64,000 bases of DNA from Bradymonadales bacterium (GCA_016931535.1 JAFGEP010000152.1:62001-126000); one strand, 5' to 3'. Shown: positions 48,701 to 57,642, counted from the stretch's first letter. Made by a program: numbers and translations. Notes: generated from the letters alone by a model not told the origin.

Positions 48701-49400
48701 CAAGCGTGGTGTCGCCGAGGAAGGGTGGGGCTCCCGTCGCCAGCTGATAGGCGATACACCCCACCGCATAGAGATCGGTCCAGGGGCCATAGTCGCGCCA
48801 ATCCCCGAACCACTGCTCCGGAGCCATGTAGGCCGGGCTGCCCAGCGAGCCCTTGGCCAGGTACCCCTGGGTCGGAGCATCCCGGGCGAAGGCGATACCG
48901 AAGTCGGTCAGCTTGGGGCCGGGACGGACGTCATCCGGGCCGGCAAACAGGATATTGGCCGGCTTCAGATCCCGGTGCACGACACCTCGCGCATGGGCAT
49001 GAGCCAGCACCTCCAGCAGGAACAGCAGGACACCCTTCAGCTCGTCCCAGTCCAGCGGTCCTCGAACCCGGCTCAACGAGCCGCTGCCGGCGTACTCCAT
49101 GACCAGAAACGGGCTGCCCTCCACCAGCTGGCCCTGCGAGGCCTCCGCGGTGGCGGCGGGGATCTCCCCATAGTCGAAGACCATCACGATTCCTGGATGG
49201 TCCAGCTGGGCCAATGCCCGCACCTCGCTGCGAAAGCCGGCCAGGTACTTCTCCTCGCGGGCGTAGTCGCGGGTGACGACCTTCACCGCCACCGGGATGC
49301 GCTGACTGGTGTGCAGGCCTCGCCAGACCTGTCCCATTCCGCCCTGGCCAATGACGGTGTGCAGCTCGAAGGCACCCAGTATGATGGGGTTAGGGGCCAC
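45702..49400 (-). CDS. Ser/Thr protein kinase with AAA ATPase and TPR repeats
   Basis: This protein is about 1232 aa. The N-terminal kinase has the Gly loop GQGGMGQV, Lys in VAVKVV, the HRDLKPANI loop and DFG, and an APE-like MAPEQ. A Ser/Thr/Pro-rich linker follows, then an AAA_16-type ATPase with Walker A GPAGCGKSRL near residue 430 and LDDVQWG as Walker B. The last 450 residues form TPR helices. Similar multidomain kinases are abundant in myxobacteria and sense or relay signals. I take the GTG at 49400 because GGAGAG lies six bases upstream; a TTG six codons earlier is the alternative. It lies downstream of the acyl-CoA-binding gene in the same direction, 49 bases apart. Confidence 0.9.
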   Translation of the reverse strand: MAPNPIILGAFELHTVIGQGGMGQVWRGLHTSQRIPVAVKVVTRDYAREEKYLAGFRSEVRALAQLDHPGIVMVFDYGEIPAATAEASQGQLVEGSPFLVMEYAGSGSLSRVRGPLDWDELKGVLLFLLEVLAHAHARGVVHRDLKPANILFAGPDDVRPGPKLTDFGIAFARDAPTQGYLAKGSLGSPAYMAPEQWFGDWRDYGPWTDLYAVGCIAYQLATGAPPFLGDTTLAIANAHMSRPPPPLAGTRVLPEGFEAWVRRLLQKEPHHRFQWAHDAAMALSQLPDPEEQKQPRVSRGAGDLQWAGVAEEDISPTAVTDGVEVEPAAQPTVLISGEQRFGRQSHAGLDLGAGRSDCCPIPTAVVPSTWMTATPPARSIRLVGVGLGIYGLRSIPLVDRQQELDRLWQSLLAVYQEKRPHLVVLQGPAGCGKSRLAQWICERASELGAATILKAVHSPLAGPGAGLARMMARHFQCVGLSRHEVTSRLRISLRRLGSGEEYEWNALTELIESAGESLQEPQASMVRFTSSKQRYALLGRILERLTSSRPAIVWLDDVQWGMDSLQFAEHLIGEPSAGPLPVLMILTAQEQALAGRHMERESLEHLVQRPRTGQIPVGPLEGPHHFDLIRNLLFLQGDLAEQVERRSGGNPLFAIQLIGDWVRRGVLEVGPEGFALRHGERAVLPDDIHMVWIASLDQMVEQYARLHSARGQSALEALGKPGGLKEAQQLVSQQTQQVLEIATALGQVVDRFEWQQVCDRMGLPCPLDLPDALIRSQLAQPHESGFTLVHGMFRESLERLAREAGRWQRINRAAASMLGAVYPDRPRGISGRLGLHLVEAGEHQEALVPLLDAAHERCMQTDFPDALRLLDLREASLDLLAVPPDDLRRAEGWLLRSRILIHQADYNAARRWAERAGKAARSASAKGALAESLQLVGLTSLWRGQLKPAAEMFGRALELYRDASDRKGVARTLFHLGSTQLQQGEWSEAEKSVNEALLLSYQIPDWETWADSLRKLALVALKREDYDQATALNQQALDYYNREGHRYGVAACWNSLGNIHFTRGDRAAAEQAYRQVIAMLCSIGVYGEMIGPQLNLCLILLDTGQYEEARQQLEPVLQSCRERGVRVYLGAAHSLALAAAAGVKDWYGWSRHFDKASSLLEETGQSNSDIAWALKLAGDLALAAGEPERARQAYLLAQDCYRRGQEPDKVAELQQALNACPELPPTKEPGGA

Positions 49401-49449
49401 CTGGTACTCTCCGGTCAAGCTCGACCCGGTTGGCGCCGGAGCCTCCGGC

Positions 49450-49713
49450 TCAGCCGTACTGCGCGATCAGCATGTCCACCACCGCGATGTACTGGCGCAT
49501 CGCCTCCTCTTTGGACAGCCCTTTCTTCTGGCTCCAGGCCTCGTACTTGGCCCGTCCTTTGAAATCCAGGCGTCCCGGCTTCTCGCCGGTCACGTCGCCG
49601 ATGGTTCCCTGCTTGTAGAGCGCGTACAGGTTCAAAAGCTCCGCGTTTCCCGGCCGGCTCTTCAGGTTGTTCACCCGCTTCTGTGCATCCTCGAACTGCT
49701 CGACGAGCTCCAT
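49450..49713 (-). CDS. acyl-CoA-binding protein
   Basis: This 87-aa protein has the size and motifs of the ACBP family, including LLNLYALYKQGTIGD and YEAWSQKKGLSKEEAMRQYI, and binds long-chain acyl-CoA in the cytoplasm of eukaryotes and some bacteria. The ATG at 49713 follows GGAGG at a normal distance; the longer frame to 49755 has no such site. It precedes the kinase gene. The pairing with a kinase is not typical, and the role of ACBP in this bacterium is unknown. Confidence 0.92.
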   Translation of the reverse strand: MELVEQFEDAQKRVNNLKSRPGNAELLNLYALYKQGTIGDVTGEKPGRLDFKGRAKYEAWSQKKGLSKEEAMRQYIAVVDMLIAQYG

Positions 49714-49853
49714 GATCTCCCTCCCTTCCTGGCGCTTCCAACGACCAACGAACAATCGACATCCAGACTATCACCGACGGCAAGCAACGGACAGCCACCC
49801 GCCCACAGCCGGCCATCGACAGCCGTCACACGGGCTCCAATGACCAGACAGGC

Positions 49854-51542
49854 TCACAAGAAATCCAGATCCGACCCCTGATCGGCCTGGAGCACATGCT
49901 CACAGTGCAGCCGCTGCCATCCCCGCTCCGGCAAAGGGGGAGGAACGAACCGCGCCTTCCTTTCCGCCCTCTCCTGGTCGCTTACCAGCAGATCCACACG
50001 CCGACGCGGCACATCCAGCTGGATGAGATCGCCATCGGTCACCAGGGCCAATCCTCCCCCTCGGGCCGCTTCGGGGGCGCAATGAAGCACCACCGTCCCG
50101 AAGGCGGTTCCGCTCATCCGGGCGTCGCTGATGCGGACCATGTCTTTCACCCCCTGCTCCGCCAGGTATCGGGGGATGGGCAGCGAGCCGGCCTCAGGCA
50201 TGCCGGCCCCCACCGGTCCCGCGTTGCGCAGCACCAGCACATGCTCCGGCGTGATCCCCAGGGCCGGGTCATCGATCCGGCGCGAGGCGTCCTCGGGCGA
50301 CTCGAAGACCACAGCCGGCCCCCGGTGCTGCAGCAGACCCGGGCTGGCCGCAGACAGCTTGAGCACCGCTCCCTTCTTGGCCAGGTTGCCGCGCAACACC
50401 ACCAGCGACCGCCCCTGAGAAAGCGGCCGGTCGAGCGGCCGAATGGTACTCTGCCAGCTTTCTGGGGGCGCCACGGCCGATAGCTGCTCCCCCAGGGTCT
50501 TGCCGGTCGCACAGAGGGCGGAGCGATCCAGCAGCGGCTCCAGGACCTTCAGCAGGGCGGGCACCCCGCCCGCCTTGTAGAGATCCTCCATGTAGCCTGC
50601 GCCCGCCGGCTTGCAGTCCACCAGCAAGGGGACCCGCGTGGAGATCCTCTCGAAGTCGTCCAGACTCAGGGTCACACCGGCCCTCCGGGCCACGGCGATC
50701 AAGTGGATGATGGCGTTGGTGGAACCCGAGATGGCCATGAGCACGGTGATGGCGTTCTCGAAAGCGGCAGGGGTCAGAAACTGGGTGGGGTTCAGCCGCT
50801 GCAGCGCCAGCTCGACCGCCCGGCGTCCGGACTGCACCCCCTGTCTCAGCCGGTCCCCGCTCCCCGAGGGGGCCGTCGCCCCGTACGGCAACATCATGCC
50901 CAGGGCCTCGGTCAGGCAGGCCATGGTGGAGGCGGTCCCCATCACCATGCAGGTCCCGCCGGTCGGGCAGAGCTGCCGCTCGACCTCGGCCAGCTCGGCC
51001 TCGTCCAGCTTCCCAGCCCTGTGGGCAGCCCACAGCCGGCGGCAGTCGGTGCACGCCCCCAGCCGTTCCCCCTTCCATTCCCCGCAGCGCATCGGCCCGG
51101 TCACCACCGACAAGGCCGGGATCCCCGCCGAGGCGGCCGCCATGAGCTGGGCGGGGACGGTCTTGTCACAACCGCCCAGCAGCACCACCGCATCCATGGG
51201 ATGGGCCCGGATCATCTCCTCCGTCTCCATGGCCAGCAGGTTGCGATAGAGCATGGTGGTGGGGGACACCAGGATCTCGTGCAACGAGCAGGTGGGGAAC
51301 ACGAAGGGGAGCCCCCCCGCCTGGAGCACCCCGCGCTTCACCGCCTCGCGAAGGGGAGGCATGTCCCGGTGACAGGGGTTGAAATCCGAGCTGGTGTCGG
51401 CGATGCCCACGATCGGCCGGCCTAGATCCTGCGGGTCGTACCCCGCAGCAGAGAGAAAGGCGCGGCGGAGGAACCGGGAGAACTCCGGATCGCCATAGCT
51501 GGTGAGGTTCCGATAGATACCGCCCCCGTTCGTCCCGTTCAT
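49854..51542 (-). CDS. IlvD/Edd family dehydratase, probably acting on a sugar acid
   Basis: This 562-aa enzyme contains conserved family motifs: NPCHRD (Cys 57), LLGGCDKTVPAQ (Cys 125), GGTCMVMGTASTM (Cys 198) and the C-terminal DARMSGTAFGTVVLH. These Cys fit Fe-S cluster ligands. The segment SPTTMLYRNLLAMETEEMI and the following region are more like aldonate dehydratases (arabonate or xylonate) than the biosynthetic IlvD, an inference from memory of the families. Water loss from a sugar acid would give a 2-keto-3-deoxy acid. It starts 10 bases after the aldehyde dehydrogenase stop, within an operon with a ThDP enzyme. Confidence 0.87.
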   Translation of the reverse strand: MNGTNGGGIYRNLTSYGDPEFSRFLRRAFLSAAGYDPQDLGRPIVGIADTSSDFNPCHRDMPPLREAVKRGVLQAGGLPFVFPTCSLHEILVSPTTMLYRNLLAMETEEMIRAHPMDAVVLLGGCDKTVPAQLMAAASAGIPALSVVTGPMRCGEWKGERLGACTDCRRLWAAHRAGKLDEAELAEVERQLCPTGGTCMVMGTASTMACLTEALGMMLPYGATAPSGSGDRLRQGVQSGRRAVELALQRLNPTQFLTPAAFENAITVLMAISGSTNAIIHLIAVARRAGVTLSLDDFERISTRVPLLVDCKPAGAGYMEDLYKAGGVPALLKVLEPLLDRSALCATGKTLGEQLSAVAPPESWQSTIRPLDRPLSQGRSLVVLRGNLAKKGAVLKLSAASPGLLQHRGPAVVFESPEDASRRIDDPALGITPEHVLVLRNAGPVGAGMPEAGSLPIPRYLAEQGVKDMVRISDARMSGTAFGTVVLHCAPEAARGGGLALVTDGDLIQLDVPRRRVDLLVSDQERAERKARFVPPPLPERGWQRLHCEHVLQADQGSDLDFL

Positions 51543-51552
51543 GGCCACCCCT

Positions 51553-52989
51553 TCAGAGCAGGAGATTGACATACTTGGAGACCGTGTAGGACTCGATCCA
51601 TTCTTGCCCTCCTTCGCGTCCGAACCCGGATTGCTTGATACCGCCGAAGGGGCACTCGGCGGTGGCGATGACCAGGTTGTTCACCCCGACCATACCCACA
51701 TCCAGCCTCTCGGCGGCCAGGAAGGCGGTGCGGGTGCTCTGGGTGAAGAGGTATCCCGCCAGGCCGTACTCGGTGGCGTTGGCCTTCTCGATCCCGTCCT
51801 CCAGGCTGCGGAAGGTGGCGATGGGAGCCACCGGGCAGAACGGCTCCTCCCTCATGATCCGCATGGACGGCTCCACGCCGGTCAACACCGTGGGCTCGTA
51901 GAAGAAGCCCCTCGCGTGCTCCCTGGGACGTCTGCCCCCGCAGGCCGCGGTGGCCCCTTGAGCCACAGCGTCCTCTACCAGCTGTTCGGTGGCCGCCAGC
52001 CGGGTCCGGTTGGTCAAGGGCCCTACATCGACCCCCTCTACTCGGCCATCCCCGACCCGCAGAGAGCGGGCGACCTGAACGAACCGCTCGATGAACCTTT
52101 GCGCCACCGACTCCTGGACATAGAAGCGGCTGGCGCTGATGCAGACCTGCCCCGCGTTGCGGAACTTGCCCCGGGCGCAGATCTCGGCGGCCCGATCGAG
52201 TTCGGCATCCTCGAAGACCAGCACCGGCGAGTGACCCCCCAGCTCCAGGGAGATCGGCTTGACATGCCGAGCGCACAGCGCCATGAGCTGCTGTCCCACC
52301 CGCACCGAGCCGGTGAGGCTAACCTTGCGGACCACCTCGGAGGCGATCAGTTGCTGGCTGATCTGGCTCGACCGGCCGGTGATCATGTTGACCACGCCGG
52401 GGGGGAGCCCGACCTGGTGGCAGGCCTCGGCCAGCCAGTAGGTGGTGCGGGGAGCCTCGATGGGGGGCTTGACGATCACCGTGCATCCGGCCGCGATGGC
52501 CGGCGCCATCTTGCGGGCCGCAAGCAGGGCGGGAAAGTTGTAGGGGACAAAGGCGGCCACCGGCCCGATCGGCTGGCGCATGACCAGCAGGCGATGGCCG
52601 CGATGGTGGCCTTCTACCAGCCGGCCGTAGATCCGCTGCGCCTCCCCTGCGTACCAGTCGAACTGGTCGGCCGAGGCCAGGATCTCGCCTTTTGCCTCAG
52701 CCAAGGGCTTGCCTTGCTCCTCGGTGAGGGTCAGGGCGATGGGATCGAGGTGCTCCCGCAGGAAATCGGCGATGGCCCGCAGGTACTGGGCTCGACTCCA
52801 GGCTTCAACCTCCCGGAAGGAGTCGAAGGCTCGCGCCGAGGAGTCCAGGGCCAGGTCGACGTCGGCGGCTGTCGCAACCGGTACCGAGTCGATGGTCTCC
52901 TCGGAAGCCGGATCGATCACCTCGACGGTGGCGCCGTCCGAGCTGTCTCGCCACTGGCCGTTCAGGTAGAGCTGGTGAGGGATCTCCAT
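51553..52989 (-). CDS. NAD(P)-dependent aldehyde dehydrogenase
   Basis: This 478-aa enzyme has the catalytic Glu in LELGGHSP and the catalytic Cys in NAGQVCISASRFYV, with the cofactor region FVPYNFP and SLTGSVRVG. The sequence resembles succinate or 2-ketoglutarate semialdehyde dehydrogenases. It lies in the middle of a minus-strand operon: the ThDP enzyme gene ends 18 bases upstream and the IlvD/Edd gene starts 10 bases downstream. It probably oxidises the aldehyde made by its neighbours. Confidence 0.93.
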   Translation of the reverse strand: MEIPHQLYLNGQWRDSSDGATVEVIDPASEETIDSVPVATAADVDLALDSSARAFDSFREVEAWSRAQYLRAIADFLREHLDPIALTLTEEQGKPLAEAKGEILASADQFDWYAGEAQRIYGRLVEGHHRGHRLLVMRQPIGPVAAFVPYNFPALLAARKMAPAIAAGCTVIVKPPIEAPRTTYWLAEACHQVGLPPGVVNMITGRSSQISQQLIASEVVRKVSLTGSVRVGQQLMALCARHVKPISLELGGHSPVLVFEDAELDRAAEICARGKFRNAGQVCISASRFYVQESVAQRFIERFVQVARSLRVGDGRVEGVDVGPLTNRTRLAATEQLVEDAVAQGATAACGGRRPREHARGFFYEPTVLTGVEPSMRIMREEPFCPVAPIATFRSLEDGIEKANATEYGLAGYLFTQSTRTAFLAAERLDVGMVGVNNLVIATAECPFGGIKQSGFGREGGQEWIESYTVSKYVNLLL

Positions 52990-53007
52990 GGTTCGCTCCC
53001 TGGGGCA

Positions 53008-54894
53008 TCAAAGCCCGATGTGATGCCGCAGCGCCTGGACCTCCTCCACCCAGCTCCCCACGTTCCAGCGGCCGAAGGCTCCCAGCCCGCCCATCGGATG
53101 GTCGCCGAAGTACACCGGCAGGTGGACAAGAGACAAACCCTGGTGAGCCCCAGCCTGATCCAGCGCCGCCCGCAACTCCTGGGGGCTGCTCCCCCCATCG
53201 AAGGCGGCCACCCCTTTCACCGAGCGAGCCCACCCCAGGTAGTCCACACACACCTCGTCCCAGGTGGCGTGCCCCTGGCCGTACTGGGCCTTCTGCAGGC
53301 TCCAGATGGCGCCCATGGCCCGGTTGTCCATGAGGAGGATGCAGCCGGTGGCGCCGTGGTTGGCTCCGTCGATCAGAATCTGGGGGTTCATGGTGAAGGA
53401 GCCGTCGCCGGTGAAGGCCAGACCGTAGAAGGGGCGGGAGGCGAGGGCGGTGGCCATCAGAGCGGACACCGCGAACCCCATGTAGCTGGCGCCGGTATCG
53501 GTGAAGGTCATCCCCGGCTGCTCGTCCTCGACCACCTGGAACCCGTTGGCCTGGACGTCGCCCGCGTCGAAGAAGGAGATCGCCCCTCGCTGTCGAGCCC
53601 AGTCGGTGGCGACCTTGATGGCGGCCGGCTGGGTAAGCACCGGTCTGCCCCAGCGCTCGTCGTGAAGCACGGGGGTCTCGTACCGCTCCCGCTTGAACGC
53701 GTCCCAGGCGCGGCGCTGTGCCTGGCAGTCGGTCAGCCAGGGCGATCCGTCCGGCGTCGCGCTCCGTCCCCGCGAACGCAGGGCGGCCGACAGCTTGCGC
53801 AAGGTGGCGTTGGCATCGCCCAGCAGGGGGATATTGCGGCCATAGTGGTTGGCGGTGTAGGGGTCGGGGTTGATGGTGACGACCCGCTCGACCTGGGGGT
53901 ATCCGGTGCGCGAGCTGTCGGACTGGCAGACGAAGCGGGTGCCCACGGCCACCAGGAGATCGGCATTCTCCATGGCGTGGTTGCCGCAGAGGGAGCCCTT
54001 GGAGCCGCCCACCGCCATGGCTCGCGGATGGCTGGCGGGAAAGATCCCCGTGGCGATGGGGGTCCACACCACCACGCCATCCACCAGCTCGACAAACTCC
54101 GCCAGACCGGCGCTGGCGCCCCTCGCCCCCTGACCCAGCTTGACCACCACCCGCCGGGCGGAAAGCAGGGCTTCTACCGCTGCTTCGAGGTTGGGGCCGT
54201 CGGCGGCGGGTCCAACCTGCTGGAGTGCCGGCTCCGCCAGCTCCGACAGGTTGAAGTTCCGGATCAGCTGCGGCTGGGTGTTCATCGGCATCAGCAGGTA
54301 GAACGGGCCGGGACGGAAGGGGTGGTCCACGGTATTGTGCCCCCGGCGCAGCGCGGTCCCCAGCGCCTGGGGTGTCTGCAGGCAGAAGGCCTGTCCCATG
54401 GCCGAGCAAAGCCGGAGGAACATCCCCTGGTCGTGGCGCGGGATCTGCTGCATGTTGGGGCCTTCCTCCTCCGTGGTCTCGTCTCCGTAGAGGTGCCACA
54501 CCCCGATCCCGTCGCTGGCGGCGGCCAGCGAACCGGCCAGGGCATGCAGGGCCCCCGGACCGATGGAGGTGAACACGGCGGCCTTCTCCCCGGTCACCCA
54601 GCGCAGCGCCATGGCCGCATGGGCGGCAGCCACCTCGTTGCGGACCGCGAAGGTCCGGCACAGCCCTTGCTCCTGGTAGAGGCGCAGGACCTCGGCAAGC
54701 TCGGTCGATCCGTGTCCGAAGACGCCGACGAAACGGGTCACCCCCTGTCGCAGAAGGCCAAGCACCAGCGCCTCGGACAGGGTGAGGTCCAGCCGGAGCG
54801 GCAATGCCCCCCCGGCGATGGCCGGCGATACGCCACCCGCCTCGGCGATGATCCGGGCGCGGGCCATCCGTTGCTGTTCCAGGCTTGAAGACAT
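53008..54894 (-). CDS. thiamine diphosphate-dependent enzyme of the acetolactate synthase/IolD superfamily
   Basis: This 628-aa protein has the N-terminal pyrimidine domain with RNEVAAAHAA (the catalytic Glu region), a central domain and a C-terminal PP domain with TGDGSFTMNP and LLMDNRAMG for ThDP and Mg. GHGSTELAEV and TSIGPGALHAL recall IolD, a C-C hydrolase of myo-inositol breakdown, but the match is distant. The start ATG at 54894 follows a GGGG stretch. It is the first gene of the operon with aldehyde dehydrogenase and dehydratase, so a decarboxylase or lyase acting on a keto-acid is plausible. Confidence 0.85.
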   Translation of the reverse strand: MSSSLEQQRMARARIIAEAGGVSPAIAGGALPLRLDLTLSEALVLGLLRQGVTRFVGVFGHGSTELAEVLRLYQEQGLCRTFAVRNEVAAAHAAMALRWVTGEKAAVFTSIGPGALHALAGSLAAASDGIGVWHLYGDETTEEEGPNMQQIPRHDQGMFLRLCSAMGQAFCLQTPQALGTALRRGHNTVDHPFRPGPFYLLMPMNTQPQLIRNFNLSELAEPALQQVGPAADGPNLEAAVEALLSARRVVVKLGQGARGASAGLAEFVELVDGVVVWTPIATGIFPASHPRAMAVGGSKGSLCGNHAMENADLLVAVGTRFVCQSDSSRTGYPQVERVVTINPDPYTANHYGRNIPLLGDANATLRKLSAALRSRGRSATPDGSPWLTDCQAQRRAWDAFKRERYETPVLHDERWGRPVLTQPAAIKVATDWARQRGAISFFDAGDVQANGFQVVEDEQPGMTFTDTGASYMGFAVSALMATALASRPFYGLAFTGDGSFTMNPQILIDGANHGATGCILLMDNRAMGAIWSLQKAQYGQGHATWDEVCVDYLGWARSVKGVAAFDGGSSPQELRAALDQAGAHQGLSLVHLPVYFGDHPMGGLGAFGRWNVGSWVEEVQALRHHIGL

Positions 54895-55101
54895 CGCAAG
54901 CTTACCCCGTTGCGGCGCGTCGGTGATGCCTATCCGACCGGCGAGCCTGTGTCCTTCTCTGACCGGCAACCATCCTGTTGCCGCACCGATCAGCCCCACA
55001 GTGACCCGACCGCGGGCTGTTTCATGCTGTTTTCGGTTTCGAAGACATCGCCACCCCTTCCGCCGCAGCGCGGTGTCGGCCCGGGCCAGCCGTCCACCCG
55101 G

Positions 55102-56049
55102 CTAGATGGTGCCCTTCTCCAGCCGCCACTCGTCCTGTTGTCGCACCAGCCAGAGCGGCGCCTGGCTGGATGCCCCCCCGGGGAAGGTGCGGTTCATGTA
55201 GATGCGCACCCTCCCGTACTGGGCGTAGTTTTCCAGGTTGTAGCTGGAGTCGTACTCCCCCACGGAGATATTGCCGGAAACCGCCTCGTAGTTCTTCTTG
55301 AGCTGAAGGAAACGCGCTTTCAGGATGGTAGGATGAACCCCATCGATCCAGAGAGAGCAGAACAGATCGTAGTCATCCTTTTTCAACGAGAGGAGCAGCC
55401 CTTCGATCACCTGCCTGGGGTCGGTCAGCTTGTCAGGTAGCCCGTATCGTTGCAGAGCGTCCAGCCGCTCGGCCGCCATCTCCAGACCGGGCACATGGGC
55501 ATCTCCTTCGGGCAAGGAGAAGACCGCGAACTGGCCCGGGCTGCGCAGCGCCTTGACCGCCACCGCCTGGAATGGTGTCGCCGGTCGCCCCTCACCGCCC
55601 TCGGCTAATTGCCCTGCCCCCCCTTGTACCAGCCCGGCGACATCGAGCAGCGCCTTGGGCGCAAACCCCCATCCCTCCTGGACCTCCCGCAGCTTCTTCT
55701 GCAGTGCCAGCAAGCTATCGTCTACCAGGAGCCCCCAGAGACGGCCGCCCTGTCGATGTGTGATCGCACCAGCGGCCCCCACGGTATCGGCAGGTGGGAG
55801 ATCGACGCCATATAGCACGACATACCGGCCAGCCCGGTCGATCGGCCACTGGAGCATCGGCGAGTCGGGCTTCAGCAAAAGACCACGCGCCCTCAGCTCC
55901 TCGATGTACTCCAGCCAGGTGTCTTGACCGATCCGGCAGAGCCCCCTTCGCCCCGGAGCCCTGATGTCTCCGGCCTCGCCGCTCAGTTCGTCATCGGGGA
56001 ACAGCTCGGCCAGGTCGAGCTCGTCCAGGTGGTCCAGTCGCACGGTCAT
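55102..56049 (-). CDS. hypothetical protein, no family recognised
   Basis: This 315-aa protein has an acidic N-terminus (LDHLDELDLAELFPDDELS), no signal and no membrane segment. It contains short hydrophobic strands and a C-terminal region (NLENYAQYGRVRIYMNRTFP) of mixed structure. The ATG at 56049 is preferred over the GTG at 56052 because GGAGGGG ends about five bases before it. The gene ends about 207 bases upstream of the ThDP operon start; that gap probably holds the operon promoter. Function unknown. Confidence 0.6.
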   Translation of the reverse strand: MTVRLDHLDELDLAELFPDDELSGEAGDIRAPGRRGLCRIGQDTWLEYIEELRARGLLLKPDSPMLQWPIDRAGRYVVLYGVDLPPADTVGAAGAITHRQGGRLWGLLVDDSLLALQKKLREVQEGWGFAPKALLDVAGLVQGGAGQLAEGGEGRPATPFQAVAVKALRSPGQFAVFSLPEGDAHVPGLEMAAERLDALQRYGLPDKLTDPRQVIEGLLLSLKKDDYDLFCSLWIDGVHPTILKARFLQLKKNYEAVSGNISVGEYDSSYNLENYAQYGRVRIYMNRTFPGGASSQAPLWLVRQQDEWRLEKGTI

Positions 56050-56136
56050 CACGCCCCTCCCTCAGGCTAGAAGTAGACGCCCCACTATAACCCAGGTTTG
56101 GGATTCCGGCACCTTTGGTGGTGGATCTGCCAGGCA

Positions 56137-56172
56137 CAGAATCCACTACCTGCCCGGCGAGCGGCGCGACAC
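56137..56172 (-). repeat. 36-base relative of the repeat at 6042-6077
   Basis: The reverse complement of this stretch matches 6042-6077 at 32 of 36 positions (GTGTCGCGCCGCTCGCCGGG here, GTGCCGCGCCGCTCGCTGGG there, both ending GTGGATTCTG). It lies between divergent genes, in the leader of the M18 aminopeptidase gene. Confidence 0.6.
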
Positions 56173-56301
56173 AGGTCAAGGGCGCTGGCCCGCGCCAGGT
56201 GGACAACGGCTGGCGGTGCCAACCGGCTTGCTACAGACCGAGCACCGGTTCTACACTATCGGCCCCACCGCCACGGGGTTGCGGGGGACCAGGAGGCTGA
56301 A

Positions 56302-57642
56302 TTGGCACCGAACATCGCTTCCACCGACCAGGAGACCAAGATCAAGGCCTGGGGGATGGCCGCTGACCTGCTCGCCTTTCTGGATGCGAGCCCCAGCGCC
56401 TACCACGGGGCGGCCACCCTGGTCGGGCGCCTGGAAACCGCCGGCTTCAAGCGGATCGACGAGCGCGAGCCCTTCGCCATCGAGCCCGGCGGCAGGTATT
56501 TCATCCAACGCAACGACACCTCGGTGATCGCCTTCGTTCCGGGCAGCCGGCCTCCCTCGTCGGGGGGGTTCCACCTGGTTGCGGCCCACACCGACAGCCC
56601 CTGTCTGAAGCTCAAGCCACAGGCGGAGCAGGTGAGCCATGGTTTGATCGGCCTGGGTATCGAGCTGTACGGAAGTCCGGTGCTGGCAACCTGGATGGAC
56701 CGGGACCTGGGGTTGTGCGGCCGGCTCGTGCTGTCTCCTGACGGCACCTCCCTGTCCTCCCGTCTTATCCGGCTGCACAGACCGGTGATCAGCATTCCCA
56801 ATGCAGCGCTACACATGAACCGGCAGGTCAACCAGGAAGGTCTGAAGATCAACCCACAGACCGAGATGTGGCCCATCCTGGCGGCCATCGAGGAGGAGTC
56901 GGCACAGCCGGCACTTTTCGGACGGCTACTCGCCTCCGCCGCCGATGTGGAGCCCGAGCAGATCCTCGGTTTCGACCTGGTGCTCTTCGACCTGCAACCG
57001 GCCAGCTTCGCCGGCCTGGAGGAGGAGTTCGTCCGCTCTGGCCGCCTGGACAACCTCTCCATGTGCCACGCCGCCTCCACCGCCCTGGTCGCTGCGGTCG
57101 ATTGTGCCAGTGAGGCCACTCGCCTGGCGGTCTTCTACGACAGCGAGGAGGTCGGAAGCCTGACCGCCCAGGGTGCCCGATCCAACTTGGTGCCCGCCAT
57201 CCTCGAACGGATCGCCTTGGCCCTGGGCGACGACCGGCAAGGCTACCTCCAGGCGCTCGCCTCCTCCATCCTGATCTCCGCCGACAACGCCCACGCCCTC
57301 CATCCTGGCTACGTGGAGAAGAGCGAACCGAACCACGCGCCCCTCCTGAACGGCGGACCGGTCATCAAGACCCACGCCGGACGGGCCTACGCGACCGACG
57401 GCTATTCGGCGGCGCTCTTCGAGAGGCTCTGTCGCGGGGCACAGGTCCCTTGCCAGCGCTTCGTGAACCGTTCCGATTCTCCCTCCGGATCGACCATCGG
57501 CAGCATGGCCTCGGCACAGCTCGGAATGGTCACCGTCGATGTCGGCAATCCCCAGCTAGCCATGCACTCCATCCGCGAGATGGGAGGAACCTACGACCAC
57601 TACTACATGGTCCAGGCGATGACCGTCTTCTTCTCCGATTGA
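56302..57642 (+). CDS. apeB: M18 family aminopeptidase
   Basis: This 446-aa metallo-aminopeptidase has AAHTDSPCLKLKP near residue 95 (zinc-binding His and Asp), LFDLQPAS and FYDSEEVGSLT (catalytic Glu region), ADNAHALHPGY and the C-terminal SGSTIGSMASAQLG and GNPQLAMHSIREM motifs. It removes N-terminal residues from peptides in the cytoplasm. I choose the TTG at 56302 because a strong AGGAGG sits five bases upstream; the longer frame to 56098 would run over the repeat. The stop is followed 12 bases later by the AhpD-like gene. Confidence 0.9.
   Translation: MAPNIASTDQETKIKAWGMAADLLAFLDASPSAYHGAATLVGRLETAGFKRIDEREPFAIEPGGRYFIQRNDTSVIAFVPGSRPPSSGGFHLVAAHTDSPCLKLKPQAEQVSHGLIGLGIELYGSPVLATWMDRDLGLCGRLVLSPDGTSLSSRLIRLHRPVISIPNAALHMNRQVNQEGLKINPQTEMWPILAAIEEESAQPALFGRLLASAADVEPEQILGFDLVLFDLQPASFAGLEEEFVRSGRLDNLSMCHAASTALVAAVDCASEATRLAVFYDSEEVGSLTAQGARSNLVPAILERIALALGDDRQGYLQALASSILISADNAHALHPGYVEKSEPNHAPLLNGGPVIKTHAGRAYATDGYSAALFERLCRGAQVPCQRFVNRSDSPSGSTIGSMASAQLGMVTVDVGNPQLAMHSIREMGGTYDHYYMVQAMTVFFSD

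Noticed and set aside
51541..54888. 1115-aa open frame on the plus strand opposite the aldehyde dehydrogenase and ThDP genes
   Set aside because: It lies exactly antisense to two well-supported enzymes, has no recognisable domain and shows the composition of reverse-strand GC-rich shadow frames.
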